Position numbers and translations under genes: made by a program
The notes under the pieces: model-generated
Told to the model about the DNA's origin: nothing
Seen by the model: only the letters and a program-made list of their open reading frames with translations
Databases searched by the model: none
Shown: positions 45,985 through 54,969 of the stretch, piece by piece
Layout: every line of letters starts with the position of its first letter
How positions within the stretch are numbered: the first letter of the stretch is position 1
Assembly: GCF_023700745.1 (NCBI RefSeq)
Contig: NZ_JAMPYG010000010.1
Location: 1 to 64,000, forward strand
Origin: Rhodoferax sp.
GTDB taxonomy: Bacteria; Pseudomonadota; Gammaproteobacteria; Burkholderiales; Burkholderiaceae_C
Length of the DNA stretch: 64,000 nt
Direction: 5' to 3'

Positions 45985-46931
45985 GTGGCTTCCTTGCGTT
46001 GGGGGTGAGATTGGAGACCGTGCTCAATGCCCTTGATGCAGGCCACCAGCGTCGCGTTGACAGGCGTGGGTACGCCCAGGGCCGCGCCGCGCTCGACCAC
46101 CGCGCCGTTGATGTAGTCCACTTCGGTGATCGAGCCCTTTTCCAGGCTTTGCAGCATCGAGGCCTTGAATTCAAAGGGCAGACCGGCCGCCGCCTTGTCC
46201 CAGGCCTCGTGCGGCTCCTGGATCGAAAGTTGAATACCGCTGGCACGTGCCACAGCCATGGCTTCAGCCACCGCAGCCAGCGCACAAGCCCGCACTTCAG
46301 GCACCTGGTACAGCGCACCATAAGGCAGACCGGTGATGCCGCTGAGCGCACCGGTGGCCACGTTGATCAGCAGTTTGTCCCAGATGGTGGCGCGAATGTC
46401 GGTGCAGACGGTGGTGACCAGGCCGGCAGCGTTGAAGAGTTCGGCGATGGCGTTGGCCCGGTCCGGGGTGTGCGAGCCGAGTTCGCCAATCAACGTCTCC
46501 TTACCCTGGGTGCCGGCCACCACCACGCCCGGGCTCACCAGCAGACCGCCCACATAGGTCTTGCCCGCCAGAACACGTTCCGCACCCACCAAATCGGCCA
46601 GCACAGCCTCATGTCCCAAGCCATTCTGAAGGGACAGCACGACGGTGTGCTCACCCACCAAACACATGGCGCCTTGCATGGCCGCCAGCGTATCAAATGA
46701 CTTGACCAGCACGATGATCAAATCCATCACCCCCAGACCTGCGGCACTGGTGGCCGCCAATACCCTGACGCGTTGCTGGCCACCTGCGTCACGCAAGGTC
46801 AACCCATTGCGATTGATGGCATCAACGTACTCCGGTCTGCGGTTGATCAGGGTTACGTCCGCGCCGGCCTTGGCCAAGGTACCGCCGATGGCACACCCCA
46901 AAGATCCCGCTCCCAGCACACAAATTTTCAT
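45981..46931 (-). CDS. Ketopantoate reductase (ApbA/PanE)-like dehydrogenase
   Basis: This 316-residue NAD(P) oxidoreductase has the Rossmann motif VLGAGSLGCAIGGTLAKAGA followed by LINR, and the catalytic-Lys helix TIWDKLLINVATGALSGI. Outside pantothenate synthesis such enzymes reduce other 2-oxoacids, which is the likelier role in this operon. I chose the ATG at 46931 (MKICVLGAG). The much longer open frame upstream runs into the divergent regulator and is spurious. Confidence 0.88.
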   Translation of the reverse strand: MKICVLGAGSLGCAIGGTLAKAGADVTLINRRPEYVDAINRNGLTLRDAGGQQRVRVLAATSAAGLGVMDLIIVLVKSFDTLAAMQGAMCLVGEHTVVLSLQNGLGHEAVLADLVGAERVLAGKTYVGGLLVSPGVVVAGTQGKETLIGELGSHTPDRANAIAELFNAAGLVTTVCTDIRATIWDKLLINVATGALSGITGLPYGALYQVPEVRACALAAVAEAMAVARASGIQLSIQEPHEAWDKAAAGLPFEFKASMLQSLEKGSITEVDYINGAVVERGAALGVPTPVNATLVACIKGIEHGLQSHPQRKEAT

Positions 46932-47002
46932 GAACTCTCCATTCAGGCCAGCACACCATCGTGCCGTTGGACCCGAACGATAAAGATCCAAGATCATTGT
47001 GT

Positions 47003-47031
47003 CTATAAAATAGTGGCAATACAGCATATTG
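47003..47031. promoter_or_regulatory. Candidate LysR-regulator operator in the divergent intergenic region
   Basis: Two perfect dyads stand here: CTAT-N3-ATAG (47003-47013) and CAATA-N5-TATTG (47017-47031). They lie between the ketopantoate-reductase-like gene and the divergent LysR gene, the classical place for a LysR site that controls both. Confidence 0.5.
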
Positions 47032-47043
47032 TGTGGAGCAATA

Positions 47044-47994
47044 ATGGATACGAACCAGACTGATGCCAACCTCCTTGATGTCAAACATCTCCGACTGTTC
47101 GACCTGCTGTATTCCACGCACAGCGTGACACGCTGCTCGGAGCTGTTGGGGCAATGCCAGCCCACCGTGAGCATCTGGTTGTCCAAACTTCGAAAAGAGC
47201 TTGGCGATCCACTTTTCATACGTACTGCAGATGGAATGCAGGCCACGCCCAGGGCTGACGAATTGATTGTTTCGGTGCGGGCCGCGTTGGACGCATTGCG
47301 ACAACTCACGGTGCCGGAGCCTGCGTTCGATCCAGCCCAAAGCCATCGGCACTTTCGCATTTGCATGACCGATGCCAGTCATATCACGCTGCTGCCTCAA
47401 TTGCTGGCCCATGTGCGTGCGCTGGCACCGGGAACCACGCTGGAGGCCGCGCACATCGACGAAAAGTCTGCAGAAGCATTGCAATCCGGCGAAGCTGATC
47501 TGGCGATCGGGCTGGTGCCCTGGCTGGAATCCGGCTTTTATCAGCAGACCCTGTTTCCCCAGGATTGGGTGTGCTTGGTGAACCCACGTCATCCACGCAT
47601 CGGCGAGACGCTGGACACACCCGCCTACCAGAAGGAGGGACATATTGAAATCGTCTCTGGCACCGGATCAGGCTTGCTGAAAGCGGCGCTGGAACAACAT
47701 CACATCCGGCGCAAGATCGTGCTGGCACTCCCAGGATTTTTAGGACTGGCTACCGTAGTGGCCAGCACCGATCTGGTGGCGACCCTGCCGCGGCACATCG
47801 GCGAGACGCTGGCGCAAATCAATGGCTTGAGGGTATTCACATGCCCGGTGGCGATCCCTGGGTTTACCGTCAAACAACACTGGCACGCCAGATTTCACAA
47901 CGACGCGGGCAATCTTTGGCTACGCGGCGTATGTGCCAGTCTCTTTATGGATCGCAAGGTGCGCGGTGCCGCGACAAAAGACAAACTGCCTTAA
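47044..47994 (+). CDS. LysR-family transcriptional regulator
   Basis: This 316-residue protein has the N-terminal winged helix (DVKHLRLFDLLYSTHSVTRC, then QPTVSIWLSKLRKELGDPLF) and a C-terminal two-lobe effector domain. It most likely controls the divergent CoA-ester/AroE/AroQ operon in response to a pathway acid. The ATG at 47044 is preferred to an in-frame TTG at 47029. Confidence 0.93.
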   Translation: MDTNQTDANLLDVKHLRLFDLLYSTHSVTRCSELLGQCQPTVSIWLSKLRKELGDPLFIRTADGMQATPRADELIVSVRAALDALRQLTVPEPAFDPAQSHRHFRICMTDASHITLLPQLLAHVRALAPGTTLEAAHIDEKSAEALQSGEADLAIGLVPWLESGFYQQTLFPQDWVCLVNPRHPRIGETLDTPAYQKEGHIEIVSGTGSGLLKAALEQHHIRRKIVLALPGFLGLATVVASTDLVATLPRHIGETLAQINGLRVFTCPVAIPGFTVKQHWHARFHNDAGNLWLRGVCASLFMDRKVRGAATKDKLP

Positions 47995-48093
47995 TCGGCG
48001 CCGACACCTATGGGCTGGACTACGCGGACCCCGGACCTTTCGCAGCCCGCTTGCCATGGCGCCTGACGTAGAGCAGACGGACGAAGCGCCAAT

Positions 48094-48356
48094 CTACTTA
48101 ACCTGAAAACCGCACACAGGACCCATGTCGCAGGCATCTTCCACCAGGATGCGCAGCAGGAATCAGCACGGCACCATCGTCATCCACCACCACATCGCCC
48201 GCAAAAACGGTCACGCCGGATCAGTTCGTCCGGCAGAAACAAATCGCCAAGTTCACCCTCGTCACTGGCAATGCGAATTATTGTCAACCCTGTGACGCCA
48301 CAGTCCAGATAGAAATCAACCATGCGCTAGGCACTGATCAGGTACACGCCCGTGGC
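48094..48356 (-). pseudogene. Gene debris with RraA-like and DapA-like fragments
   Basis: No intact frame spans the gap from 47995 to 48565. On the minus strand 48323 downward reads MVDFYLDCGVTGLTII, which resembles the dihydrodipicolinate-synthase family; the frame carries a stop just upstream. In another frame 48217 downward reads GVTVFAGDVVVDDDGAVLIP, a good match to the C-terminal part of RraA-like/HMG-aldolase proteins. A further frame change leads to RILVEDACDMG and a stop at 48094. These look like remains of catabolic genes lost by deletion and frameshift. The family calls are by eye. Confidence 0.5.
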
Positions 48357-48472
48357 AGATGCATCCAGTTATTCAAACCAACCCTGTTTTGTGTCAAGTC
48401 AAAGAGATGGTGATCATTCCAGTGAATCCATCTTGGTTTGAATTTTTTCGAACCAACACAGGGCAATCCTTA

Positions 48473-48527
48473 TTGACACACATAAAAAAAAGAACAAAAT
48501 AAAACATGTCCAAAATTTCGGGCATGT
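48473..48527 (+). promoter_or_regulatory. Candidate promoter and operator of the amino acid ABC operon
   Basis: A perfect TTGACA lies at 48473-48478; 17 bp further is a weak AAAATA. Downstream is an inverted repeat, ACATGTCC-N8-GGGCATGT (48504-48511 and 48520-48527), with one mismatch, placed where a repressor would block transcription. The IclR-family gene in the same operon is one candidate for the bound protein. Confidence 0.45.
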
Positions 48528-48565
48528 GTTCGGTATAGTGGATTTAATCAACAAGGAGAAGGTAA

Positions 48566-49405
48566 ATGAAATTTCGACTTTTGGCTTTGGCAGCACTGTC
48601 TGCGATGACCGCATTGACCAGTACCGCACAGGCTGCGGGAACGAGCAAGCTCGACCAGGTGTTGGCGCGCGGCAAGCTCATCGTGGGAACAGGCAGTACC
48701 AATGCACCATGGCACTTCAAAAGTGCCGACAACAAGCTGCAGGGATTCGACATCGACATATCGAAAGTTATCGCCAAGGCGCTGTTTGACAATCCGGAAA
48801 AAGTGGAATTCGTCAACCAGTCGTCAGACGCCCGCATTCCGAACATCACCACCGACAAGGTCGATATCACCTGCCAGTTCCTGACCGTGACCGGTGGCCG
48901 CGCACAGCAAGTTGCATTCACCATCCCCTACTACCGGGAAGGTGTTGGCCTGATGACCAAGGCCGGCAGCGCACGTAGCACCTACGACGCCTTGAAAGCG
49001 GCCGGCACTTCAGTGACGGTGGCCGTGCTGCAAAACGTCTACGCCGAGGCCATGGTGCATGCTGCCTTGCCAAAGGCCAAGGTCGCCCAGTACGAATCTC
49101 CGGATCTGATGTACCAAGCACTGAATTCGGGTCGGGCCGATGCCGCTGCAACCGACCAGTCGTCGATCTCCTGGTTCATCAAGCAAAACCCGGGTAAATA
49201 TAAAGATGCAGGGTATGGCTGGAATCCTCAGACCTATGCGTGCGCCGTGAAGCGTGGCGATCAGGACTGGCTCAATTTCGTCAATACAGCACTGCATGAA
49301 GCAATGACCGGGGTGGAGTTTGATACGTATGCCGCATCCTACAAAACCTGGTTTGGGGTAGACCTCGCACCGCCAAAAATCGGATTCCCGGTTGAATTCA
49401 AGTAA
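48566..49405 (+). CDS. Polar amino acid ABC transporter, periplasmic binding protein
   Basis: This 279-residue family 3 solute-binding protein has a signal peptide (LLALAALSAMTALTSTAQA) and opens with LARGKLIVGTGSTNAPWHFK. Ligand-binding blocks include LQGFDIDISKVIAKALF and DITCQFLTVTGGRAQQVAFT. It feeds the two permeases and ATPase encoded downstream. An AAGGAGAAGG ribosome site precedes the start. Confidence 0.94.
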   Translation: MKFRLLALAALSAMTALTSTAQAAGTSKLDQVLARGKLIVGTGSTNAPWHFKSADNKLQGFDIDISKVIAKALFDNPEKVEFVNQSSDARIPNITTDKVDITCQFLTVTGGRAQQVAFTIPYYREGVGLMTKAGSARSTYDALKAAGTSVTVAVLQNVYAEAMVHAALPKAKVAQYESPDLMYQALNSGRADAAATDQSSISWFIKQNPGKYKDAGYGWNPQTYACAVKRGDQDWLNFVNTALHEAMTGVEFDTYAASYKTWFGVDLAPPKIGFPVEFK

Positions 49406-49438
49406 GCCAGTGACGATCTAATTCGCAAAAACTGCGAT

Positions 49439-49482
49439 CTCCCCTCTACAGCAGGCGTCCGCAGCCTGGTCTGGAGGGGGAG
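49439..49482 (+). other. Stem-loop between binding-protein and permease genes
   Basis: CTCCCC (49439-49444) can pair with GGGGAG (49477-49482), and inside it CAGGC (49452-49456) pairs with GCCTG (49464-49468). Such hairpins after the binding-protein gene commonly protect its mRNA or reduce readthrough to the permeases. Confidence 0.5.
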
Positions 49483-49527
49483 CAGGCAAAGGCGATTGGC
49501 CTGTCATTCTGCCAAGGAAAAGGCGCC

Positions 49528-50190
49528 ATGGATTATGTTTTGAATTTTTCTGTTGTGTGGCGAAGCTTCGAGCATCTGCTGGGTGGGCTGGGCCTCAGTC
49601 TGCTGATCGCCTTTGCTTCGATCCTGATCGGCATCGTGATTGGGCTCGTGGTGAGCTTCGCGCTGATTTCCCCATCGGCTAGCGTGCGCCGATTGGCGAA
49701 CACCTATGTCACGGTAATACGCAACACGCCGCTGCTGGTGCTGGTGTTATTTGCCTATTTCGCCCTGCCAGACCTCGGTGTGCGGCTGGGCAGTATCGAA
49801 TCGTTCGTCGTCACCCTTGCCTTGTATTCCAGCTGCTATCTCGCAGAAGTATTTCGCGGCGGACTGCTGTCGGTTCCCAAGGGGCTGAGCGAAGCGGGAC
49901 AAGCGATCGGGCTCACGAAGATGCAAATCCGTCTATCGATCGTCATGCCGATCATGTTCCGCAACGTGCTGCCTGCCCTCGGCAGTACGGTGATCTCGCT
50001 GTTCAAGGACACTTCGCTCGCTGCAGCGATTGCGGTGCCCGAGCTGACCTTCCAGGCACGCAAGATCAACGTCGAGAGTTTTCGCGTGGTGGAAACCTGG
50101 ATCGTTGCCAGCCTTATTTATGTCTTGACTTGCATCGTCCTCGCCATGCTGTTCCGGCATATCGAACGACGTCTTGCCATTCCACGGTGA
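49528..50190 (+). CDS. Amino acid ABC transporter permease (HisM/GlnP type), first
   Basis: This 220-residue inner-membrane protein has about five transmembrane helices and the EAA loop (LSEAGQAIGLTKMQIRLSIV). The RNTPLLVLVLFAYFALP segment is typical of polar amino acid permeases. It pairs with the second permease, whose start lies 6 bp after its stop. Confidence 0.93.
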   Translation: MDYVLNFSVVWRSFEHLLGGLGLSLLIAFASILIGIVIGLVVSFALISPSASVRRLANTYVTVIRNTPLLVLVLFAYFALPDLGVRLGSIESFVVTLALYSSCYLAEVFRGGLLSVPKGLSEAGQAIGLTKMQIRLSIVMPIMFRNVLPALGSTVISLFKDTSLAAAIAVPELTFQARKINVESFRVVETWIVASLIYVLTCIVLAMLFRHIERRLAIPR

Positions 50191-50195
50191 ACAGC

Positions 50196-50864
50196 ATGGA
50201 TTTCACATTGACTCAATTTCTGCACGAGCTTTGGATTGCCCGCACACCCATCGTCCACGGACTTGGCATCACCATGCTGGCATCGGCGTTGGCGATTGTG
50301 GCGGGGTCGCTGCTGGGCATCGGGGTGGGCCTGGCCCTGACCTATGGCGTGCCACCACTGCGCTGGCTGACCCGTGCCTACACTGATTTCATTCGGGGCA
50401 CGCCCGTGCTGGTACTCGTGCTGGCAAGCTACTACATCCTGGGTGCCATTGGGGTTCAACTCAGTCCATTTCAGGCAGGCGTCCTGGCCCTGGCTGTCTT
50501 CTGCAGTTCACATGTTGGTGAAATCGTGCGGGGGGCGTTGCAAGCCATCCCGCATGGCCAGATCGAAGCCGCCAAGGCTGTGGGACTGACCTTTACGCAG
50601 ACTTTTCTCTATATCCTGATGCCGTTGGCCATACGCCAGATCCTGCCAACCTGGGTCAACACCGCAACCGAGATGGTCAAGGCTTCAACACTGCTGTCCA
50701 TCATCGGGGTGAGTGACTTGCTACTGAGCTCGCAAGAGGTGATTTCTCGCACCTTTATGAGTCTGCCGTTTTATTTTTTTGCCGGACTTCTCTATTTCAC
50801 GGTCAATTTTGCCATCGAACAGTTCGGGCGATTCGTGGAACGGAAAACCAAAATTCCATCGTAG
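50196..50864 (+). CDS. Amino acid ABC transporter permease, second
   Basis: This 222-residue permease has the EAA loop IEAAKAVGLTFTQTFLYILM and IRGTPVLVLVLASYYI. I chose the ATG at 50196 (MDFTLTQFLHEL) rather than the frame opening at 50130, which lies inside the first permease gene. The two permeases form the membrane heterodimer. Confidence 0.93.
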   Translation: MDFTLTQFLHELWIARTPIVHGLGITMLASALAIVAGSLLGIGVGLALTYGVPPLRWLTRAYTDFIRGTPVLVLVLASYYILGAIGVQLSPFQAGVLALAVFCSSHVGEIVRGALQAIPHGQIEAAKAVGLTFTQTFLYILMPLAIRQILPTWVNTATEMVKASTLLSIIGVSDLLLSSQEVISRTFMSLPFYFFAGLLYFTVNFAIEQFGRFVERKTKIPS

Positions 50865-50876
50865 GGAGCATCGCTG

Positions 50877-51647
50877 ATGAGCAGCAACATTCTTGAAATA
50901 AAAAACCTGCACAAGCGCTTTGGTGCAGTCGAGGTGCTGAAAGGGGTTGACTTTGCCATGCAGCAGGGCGATGTGGTCTGCATCATCGGCTCTAGCGGTT
51001 CCGGCAAGACGACCTTGCTGCGCTGCATCAACATGCTGGAAGACTTCAACGAAGGCGAGGTCTGGATTGATGGCCAGGGTATCGGCTATGAGACCCGCAA
51101 CGGCGCCCGGCGGCGTAAAAGTGAAAAAGAAATCGCCAGGCAACGTGCCCTCACCGGTATGGCATTCCAGCAATTCAATCTCTTCCCGCACATGACGGCG
51201 ACAGAAAACGTCATGCTGGGGCTCGTCAAAGTCAAGAACATGAACAAGGACGAGGCACATGCCATTGCCAAAAAATGGCTCGACCGGGTTGGCCTGCTGG
51301 AACGCAGCGACCATTATCCGGGCCAGTTATCGGGCGGGCAGCAACAGCGGGTCGCAATCGCTCGTGCCATTGCGATGAGCCCGAAATTGATGCTGTTCGA
51401 TGAAGTGACTTCTGCACTCGATCCCGAACTGGTAAATGAGGTGTTGCTGGTCATCAAGGATCTTGCCCGCGAAGGGATGACCATGCTGCTGGTGACCCAT
51501 GAGATGCGTTTTGCCTTTGAAGTAGCGAACCGGGTGATTTTCATGAATGAAGGCCGGATCGGCGAAGCGGGTGATCCCAAAGAGATGTTTATCCATTCGA
51601 AAACCGAGCGATTGGCCGAGTTCCTGAAAAACTCCACGTTCAACTAA
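50877..51647 (+). CDS. Amino acid ABC transporter ATPase
   Basis: This 256-residue ATPase has Walker [16 protein letters not shown], signature [14 protein letters not shown], Walker [16 protein letters not shown] and the H-loop [10 protein letters not shown]. It drives import by the permease pair. It lies 12 bp after the second permease gene and 19 bp before ridA. Confidence 0.96.
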   Translation: MSSNILEIKNLHKRFGAVEVLKGVDFAMQQGDVVCIIGSSGSGKTTLLRCINMLEDFNEGEVWIDGQGIGYETRNGARRRKSEKEIARQRALTGMAFQQFNLFPHMTATENVMLGLVKVKNMNKDEAHAIAKKWLDRVGLLERSDHYPGQLSGGQQQRVAIARAIAMSPKLMLFDEVTSALDPELVNEVLLVIKDLAREGMTMLLVTHEMRFAFEVANRVIFMNEGRIGEAGDPKEMFIHSKTERLAEFLKNSTFN

Positions 51648-51666
51648 CCAAAAAGGAAAAACCAAA

Positions 51667-52068
51667 ATGACACTTGTACGATACGGTGCTGGTGAAATCG
51701 GCGCAGGCGGGCAGCCCCTGCCCTTTGCACGGGCTGTTGAAGCAGATGGCTGGTTGTATGTATCGGGCCAGGTCGCCTTGCAACAAGGTGAAATCGTGGG
51801 TGGCGGCATCATTGCCGAAACCCGCAAGGCCATTGGCAATCTGATCACCATTCTGAGCGAGGCCGGCTACGGCGTCGAGGATGTCGTCAGAGTGGGCGTC
51901 TGGCTCGATGACCCGCGGGACTTCTGGACTTTCAACAAAATATACACGGAATATTTCGGCGAAAATCCGCCAGCACGGGCCTGCGTCCAATCCCGGATGA
52001 TGGTCGACTGCAAAGTTGAGATCGATTGCATCGCCTTCAAACGTAAGCCTGCCAAGATGACTGGTTAA
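51667..52068 (+). CDS. RidA-family enamine/imine deaminase, copy 1
   Basis: This 133-residue protein hydrolyses reactive 2-aminoacrylate and similar enamines. The key Arg lies in PARACVQSRMMVDCKVEID, and the front segment is GWLYVSGQVALQQGEIVGGG. Its place after an amino acid transporter and near a D-serine-deaminase-like gene fits protection against deaminase intermediates. A second, diverged copy is encoded at 63032. Confidence 0.92.
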   Translation: MTLVRYGAGEIGAGGQPLPFARAVEADGWLYVSGQVALQQGEIVGGGIIAETRKAIGNLITILSEAGYGVEDVVRVGVWLDDPRDFWTFNKIYTEYFGENPPARACVQSRMMVDCKVEIDCIAFKRKPAKMTG

Positions 52069-52118
52069 TGGTTAAGTTTGCCTGCGTGAATTCGGCTCGC
52101 CATTGACCCTATGATGAA

Positions 52119-52904
52119 ATGCAAGACATGACCGCTGTCGGACAAGACTCCCCCCTTCGGCGATCTCGCGGCCTGGATCGGGCGTTTGAAATTCTCGATT
52201 TTTTTCGTGTCCAGCGTCGACCGATGCGGCCGAATGAAATCGCGGCGCACATTGGCGCGCCCCGTTCATCAGTCTATGAACTGGTGAATTTGCTGCTGAA
52301 GCACGGCGCCCTGGAATACCGGGGCGATGAAGGGCAAGTCTTTCTGGGCCGAAAACTGTATTTCCTGTACAACGCGTATGCCGAGCAGTTCGACCCCATG
52401 GGGGAATGTGAATCGTCACTGGCCCGCATTACGGAAACAACCCGGGAGACATCCCAGTTTTGCATGCTCGACGGCAATAAATACACCGTTGCGCTGATGA
52501 AAGAGGGCATCCGACCTTTCCGGATTTCTTCCAATGTTGGCGAGGCATTGCCAATTCCGTGGACTGCATCGGGACGCCTGCTGGTGTCCCATATGACAGA
52601 CCAGGAAATACTGGATTTCATTCCTGGGGAAGACTTCAAATTACCCAATGGGGAATGGCTCTCGCCAGAGACCTTCATTCAACAAGCCCGAGAGGCCAGC
52701 ATCGCGGGGTATTTCACCTTCGACAGCATCGTCGACAGTTTCACCCATTGCTTTGCCGTACCCGTCTACCAAAAGGACAAAAAATGCATGGCCACGCTTT
52801 GTCTGGTCGCCCCCAAGGATGATGGTCTTCGCAACAAACAGGAATACCTCCGTTGCCTGATGGACGTCGCCAGTGAGTTGACGCAAAGGATAAAGTTTGT
52901 TTAA
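52119..52904 (+). CDS. IclR-family transcriptional regulator
   Basis: This 261-residue protein has an N-terminal winged helix (LDRAFEILDFFRVQRRPMRP, IGAPRSSVYELVNLLLKHG) and a C-terminal effector domain (IPWTASGRLLVSHM, FAVPVYQKDKKCMATLCLVA). It probably controls the ABC/RidA operon it belongs to. A start at the ATG at 52128 is also possible. Confidence 0.92.
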   Translation: MQDMTAVGQDSPLRRSRGLDRAFEILDFFRVQRRPMRPNEIAAHIGAPRSSVYELVNLLLKHGALEYRGDEGQVFLGRKLYFLYNAYAEQFDPMGECESSLARITETTRETSQFCMLDGNKYTVALMKEGIRPFRISSNVGEALPIPWTASGRLLVSHMTDQEILDFIPGEDFKLPNGEWLSPETFIQQAREASIAGYFTFDSIVDSFTHCFAVPVYQKDKKCMATLCLVAPKDDGLRNKQEYLRCLMDVASELTQRIKFV

Positions 52905-52947
52905 CCAAGTACTTTCCTCCGGAAACATCCCTGAAGGAAAAAAAGGC

Positions 52948-53457
52948 ATGACGGATCACCTGACGATCCATGGTGCAAGAAATGCTGATGTACCAACGGT
53001 ACTCGCGTTCATCTTTGAACATGGCATAAACCCATGGAATTATCTGCATCGACCAAGCCTTGTTGCCCATCTGGCGGATATCGAAACCGGCAAAACGCAA
53101 GCCTTGCTAGCGACGCTTAACGATGAACTGGCAGGCGTTGTGACTTTTATGGCGAGCACGGCCATGGCACAGTACCAGAAAGAGGCACATCGCGGTGATG
53201 CGCATGGCTACATCTCCGAAGCGGTCGTGCATGGTGCGCATAGCGGTTGTGGTATCGGTACCAGCTTGCTGCGCGCAGCCACTTCGCAATTGGCGGCGCA
53301 GGGCTTCAGGGAAATTTATATCGAACGACATGAAGAAAACCTGGCCTCGGCGGGCATGATGCGCAAGACAGGCTTTGTTGAAATCGATCTTTATAAAGAT
53401 CCCGCACGTCGTGCGACCGGATTTCGCAGAACAAGCGTCAGTCGGTTACTGGTGTGA
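52948..53457 (+). CDS. GNAT-family N-acetyltransferase
   Basis: This 169-residue protein has the acetyl-CoA loop in HGAHSGCGIGTSLLRAATSQ and the C-terminal EENLASAGMMRKTGFVEIDL. The ATG at 52948 has AAGGA upstream; an in-frame TTG at 52897 overlaps the IclR gene. Given the deacylase encoded convergently, N-acetylation of an amino acid is plausible, but the substrate is unknown. Confidence 0.85.
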   Translation: MTDHLTIHGARNADVPTVLAFIFEHGINPWNYLHRPSLVAHLADIETGKTQALLATLNDELAGVVTFMASTAMAQYQKEAHRGDAHGYISEAVVHGAHSGCGIGTSLLRAATSQLAAQGFREIYIERHEENLASAGMMRKTGFVEIDLYKDPARRATGFRRTSVSRLLV

Positions 53458-53463
53458 TTGCAC

Positions 53464-54969
53464 TCAAACTGACAACAGGGTTTGCGTCATATCTGTCGCC
53501 GCCCCACCCGCCAACATACGACCCGCACGAGCCTGTACCCGGGCGTGGCTAATATCACCAGTGTCTGCGTCATACGCCAGTGCGCCATTGACGAAGACTT
53601 TTTCTATGCCTTCAGACAAGGCCTTCGGCGCCTCGTAGGTAGCAGCATCTCGCACCCGGTTGGGGTCCAGTACCACCACGTCCGCATACCAGCCCACCTG
53701 CAATTGCCCGCGCTGATGCAGCCGGAAATTGCGGGCCGACAAGCCGCTCATCTTGTAGATGGCCGTTTCCAGCGAAAAAAGCTGCTGCTCGCGCCAGTAG
53801 CGCGCCAGCACACGTGGAAATGCACCCCACAGCCGTGGGTGCGGATGCTGGTCATGCGGCAAACCGTCGGAACCGATCATGCTCAAGGGGTGGGCGATGA
53901 CGCGCTTGACGTCGTCCTCGTGCATCTGGAAATAGCAGGCACCGCCGGGCTGCAGGCGGCGGCAGACGGTTTTTTGGTCGACGCCCCATTCGGCCGCAAT
54001 CGACGCCAGCGTGCGGCCCGTCATCTCGGGATGAGGCGTGGACCAGCTCACCAGCACATCGATCACGCCGTCCACCAGGTCCTCACGCAGCACCGTCGAG
54101 CCCGCCACATAGGGGTAGACATCCATGGCCACCGCCTGGCGGCTGGCCAGCGACTCGATCAGGGGCAGGGTTTCCAGCGTGCGGCCCCAGTTGGCCGGCC
54201 CGGCGCACTTGTGGTGCGAAATGATCAGGGGCACACCGGCCCTGAAAGCGGTGTCGCCGGCCTCGTGCAGTGCCTCGATGATGGCCTGCATCTCGCTGCG
54301 CAGGTGCGTGCTGTAGACGCCCCCGAAACCCGCGACCACCTGGGCCAGGCGCACCACCTCCTCGGTCGGCGCGGCAAAGGCTTCTTCGTAAAAAAGTCCC
54401 GACGACAGGCCGGTGGCGCCCGCATGCATGCACTGCGTGAGCAGCGCCGCCATCGCGTCGAGCTCGCTGGCATTGGCCGCACGGCTCAGGTCCGCCACAC
54501 AGGCAAAACGCAGCGTGGTGTGGCCGATCAGCACGGCCACGTTGACCGCTGGCTGTGCGGCCGCCAATGCGCGCGCATAACTCTCCACCGAATCGAAGCG
54601 GAACGAATCGCTCCCCAGCAGGTTCAGCGGCGGCAGCGACTGCTGCACCACAAACGGCGCCAGCGAAATGCCGCAATTGCCGGTGACGACGGTGGTAATG
54701 CCCTGCGACACCTTGGGCAGCATGTCGGGGTGCTTGAGCACAATGGCGTCGTCGTGCGTGTGCACATCGATGAAACCAGGCGTGATGGCCAGGCCCGTGC
54801 AGTCCACACGGTGCAGCGCATCCAGCGTGACGCCCTCCGGCAATTGCCGGGACAGGTCCCGGCCCACGGCGGCAATGCGGTCGCCCACCAGCAATACATC
54901 ACCGATCCAGCCGCTGGCACCGGTACCGTCGATCACCATACCATTCGCAAGCAAAGTAGCGCGTGTCAT
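53464..54969 (-). CDS. N-acyl-D-amino-acid deacylase (D-aminoacylase)
   Basis: This 501-residue amidohydrolase removes acyl groups from N-acyl-D-amino acids. Metal-site blocks are GFIDVHTHDDAIV, TGNCGISLAPF, ISHHKCAGPANWG and SMIGSDGLPHD. The ATG at 54969 overlaps the rpiR stop by 4 bp (ATGA), so it is the last gene of the minus-strand operon. The longer frame reaching 55029 lies inside rpiR. Confidence 0.92.
   Translation of the reverse strand: MTRATLLANGMVIDGTGASGWIGDVLLVGDRIAAVGRDLSRQLPEGVTLDALHRVDCTGLAITPGFIDVHTHDDAIVLKHPDMLPKVSQGITTVVTGNCGISLAPFVVQQSLPPLNLLGSDSFRFDSVESYARALAAAQPAVNVAVLIGHTTLRFACVADLSRAANASELDAMAALLTQCMHAGATGLSSGLFYEEAFAAPTEEVVRLAQVVAGFGGVYSTHLRSEMQAIIEALHEAGDTAFRAGVPLIISHHKCAGPANWGRTLETLPLIESLASRQAVAMDVYPYVAGSTVLREDLVDGVIDVLVSWSTPHPEMTGRTLASIAAEWGVDQKTVCRRLQPGGACYFQMHEDDVKRVIAHPLSMIGSDGLPHDQHPHPRLWGAFPRVLARYWREQQLFSLETAIYKMSGLSARNFRLHQRGQLQVGWYADVVVLDPNRVRDAATYEAPKALSEGIEKVFVNGALAYDADTGDISHARVQARAGRMLAGGAATDMTQTLLSV

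Noticed and set aside
46932..47366. N-terminal extension of the ketopantoate-reductase-like frame
   Set aside because: It overlaps the LysR gene on the other strand and precedes a normal Rossmann start at 46931.
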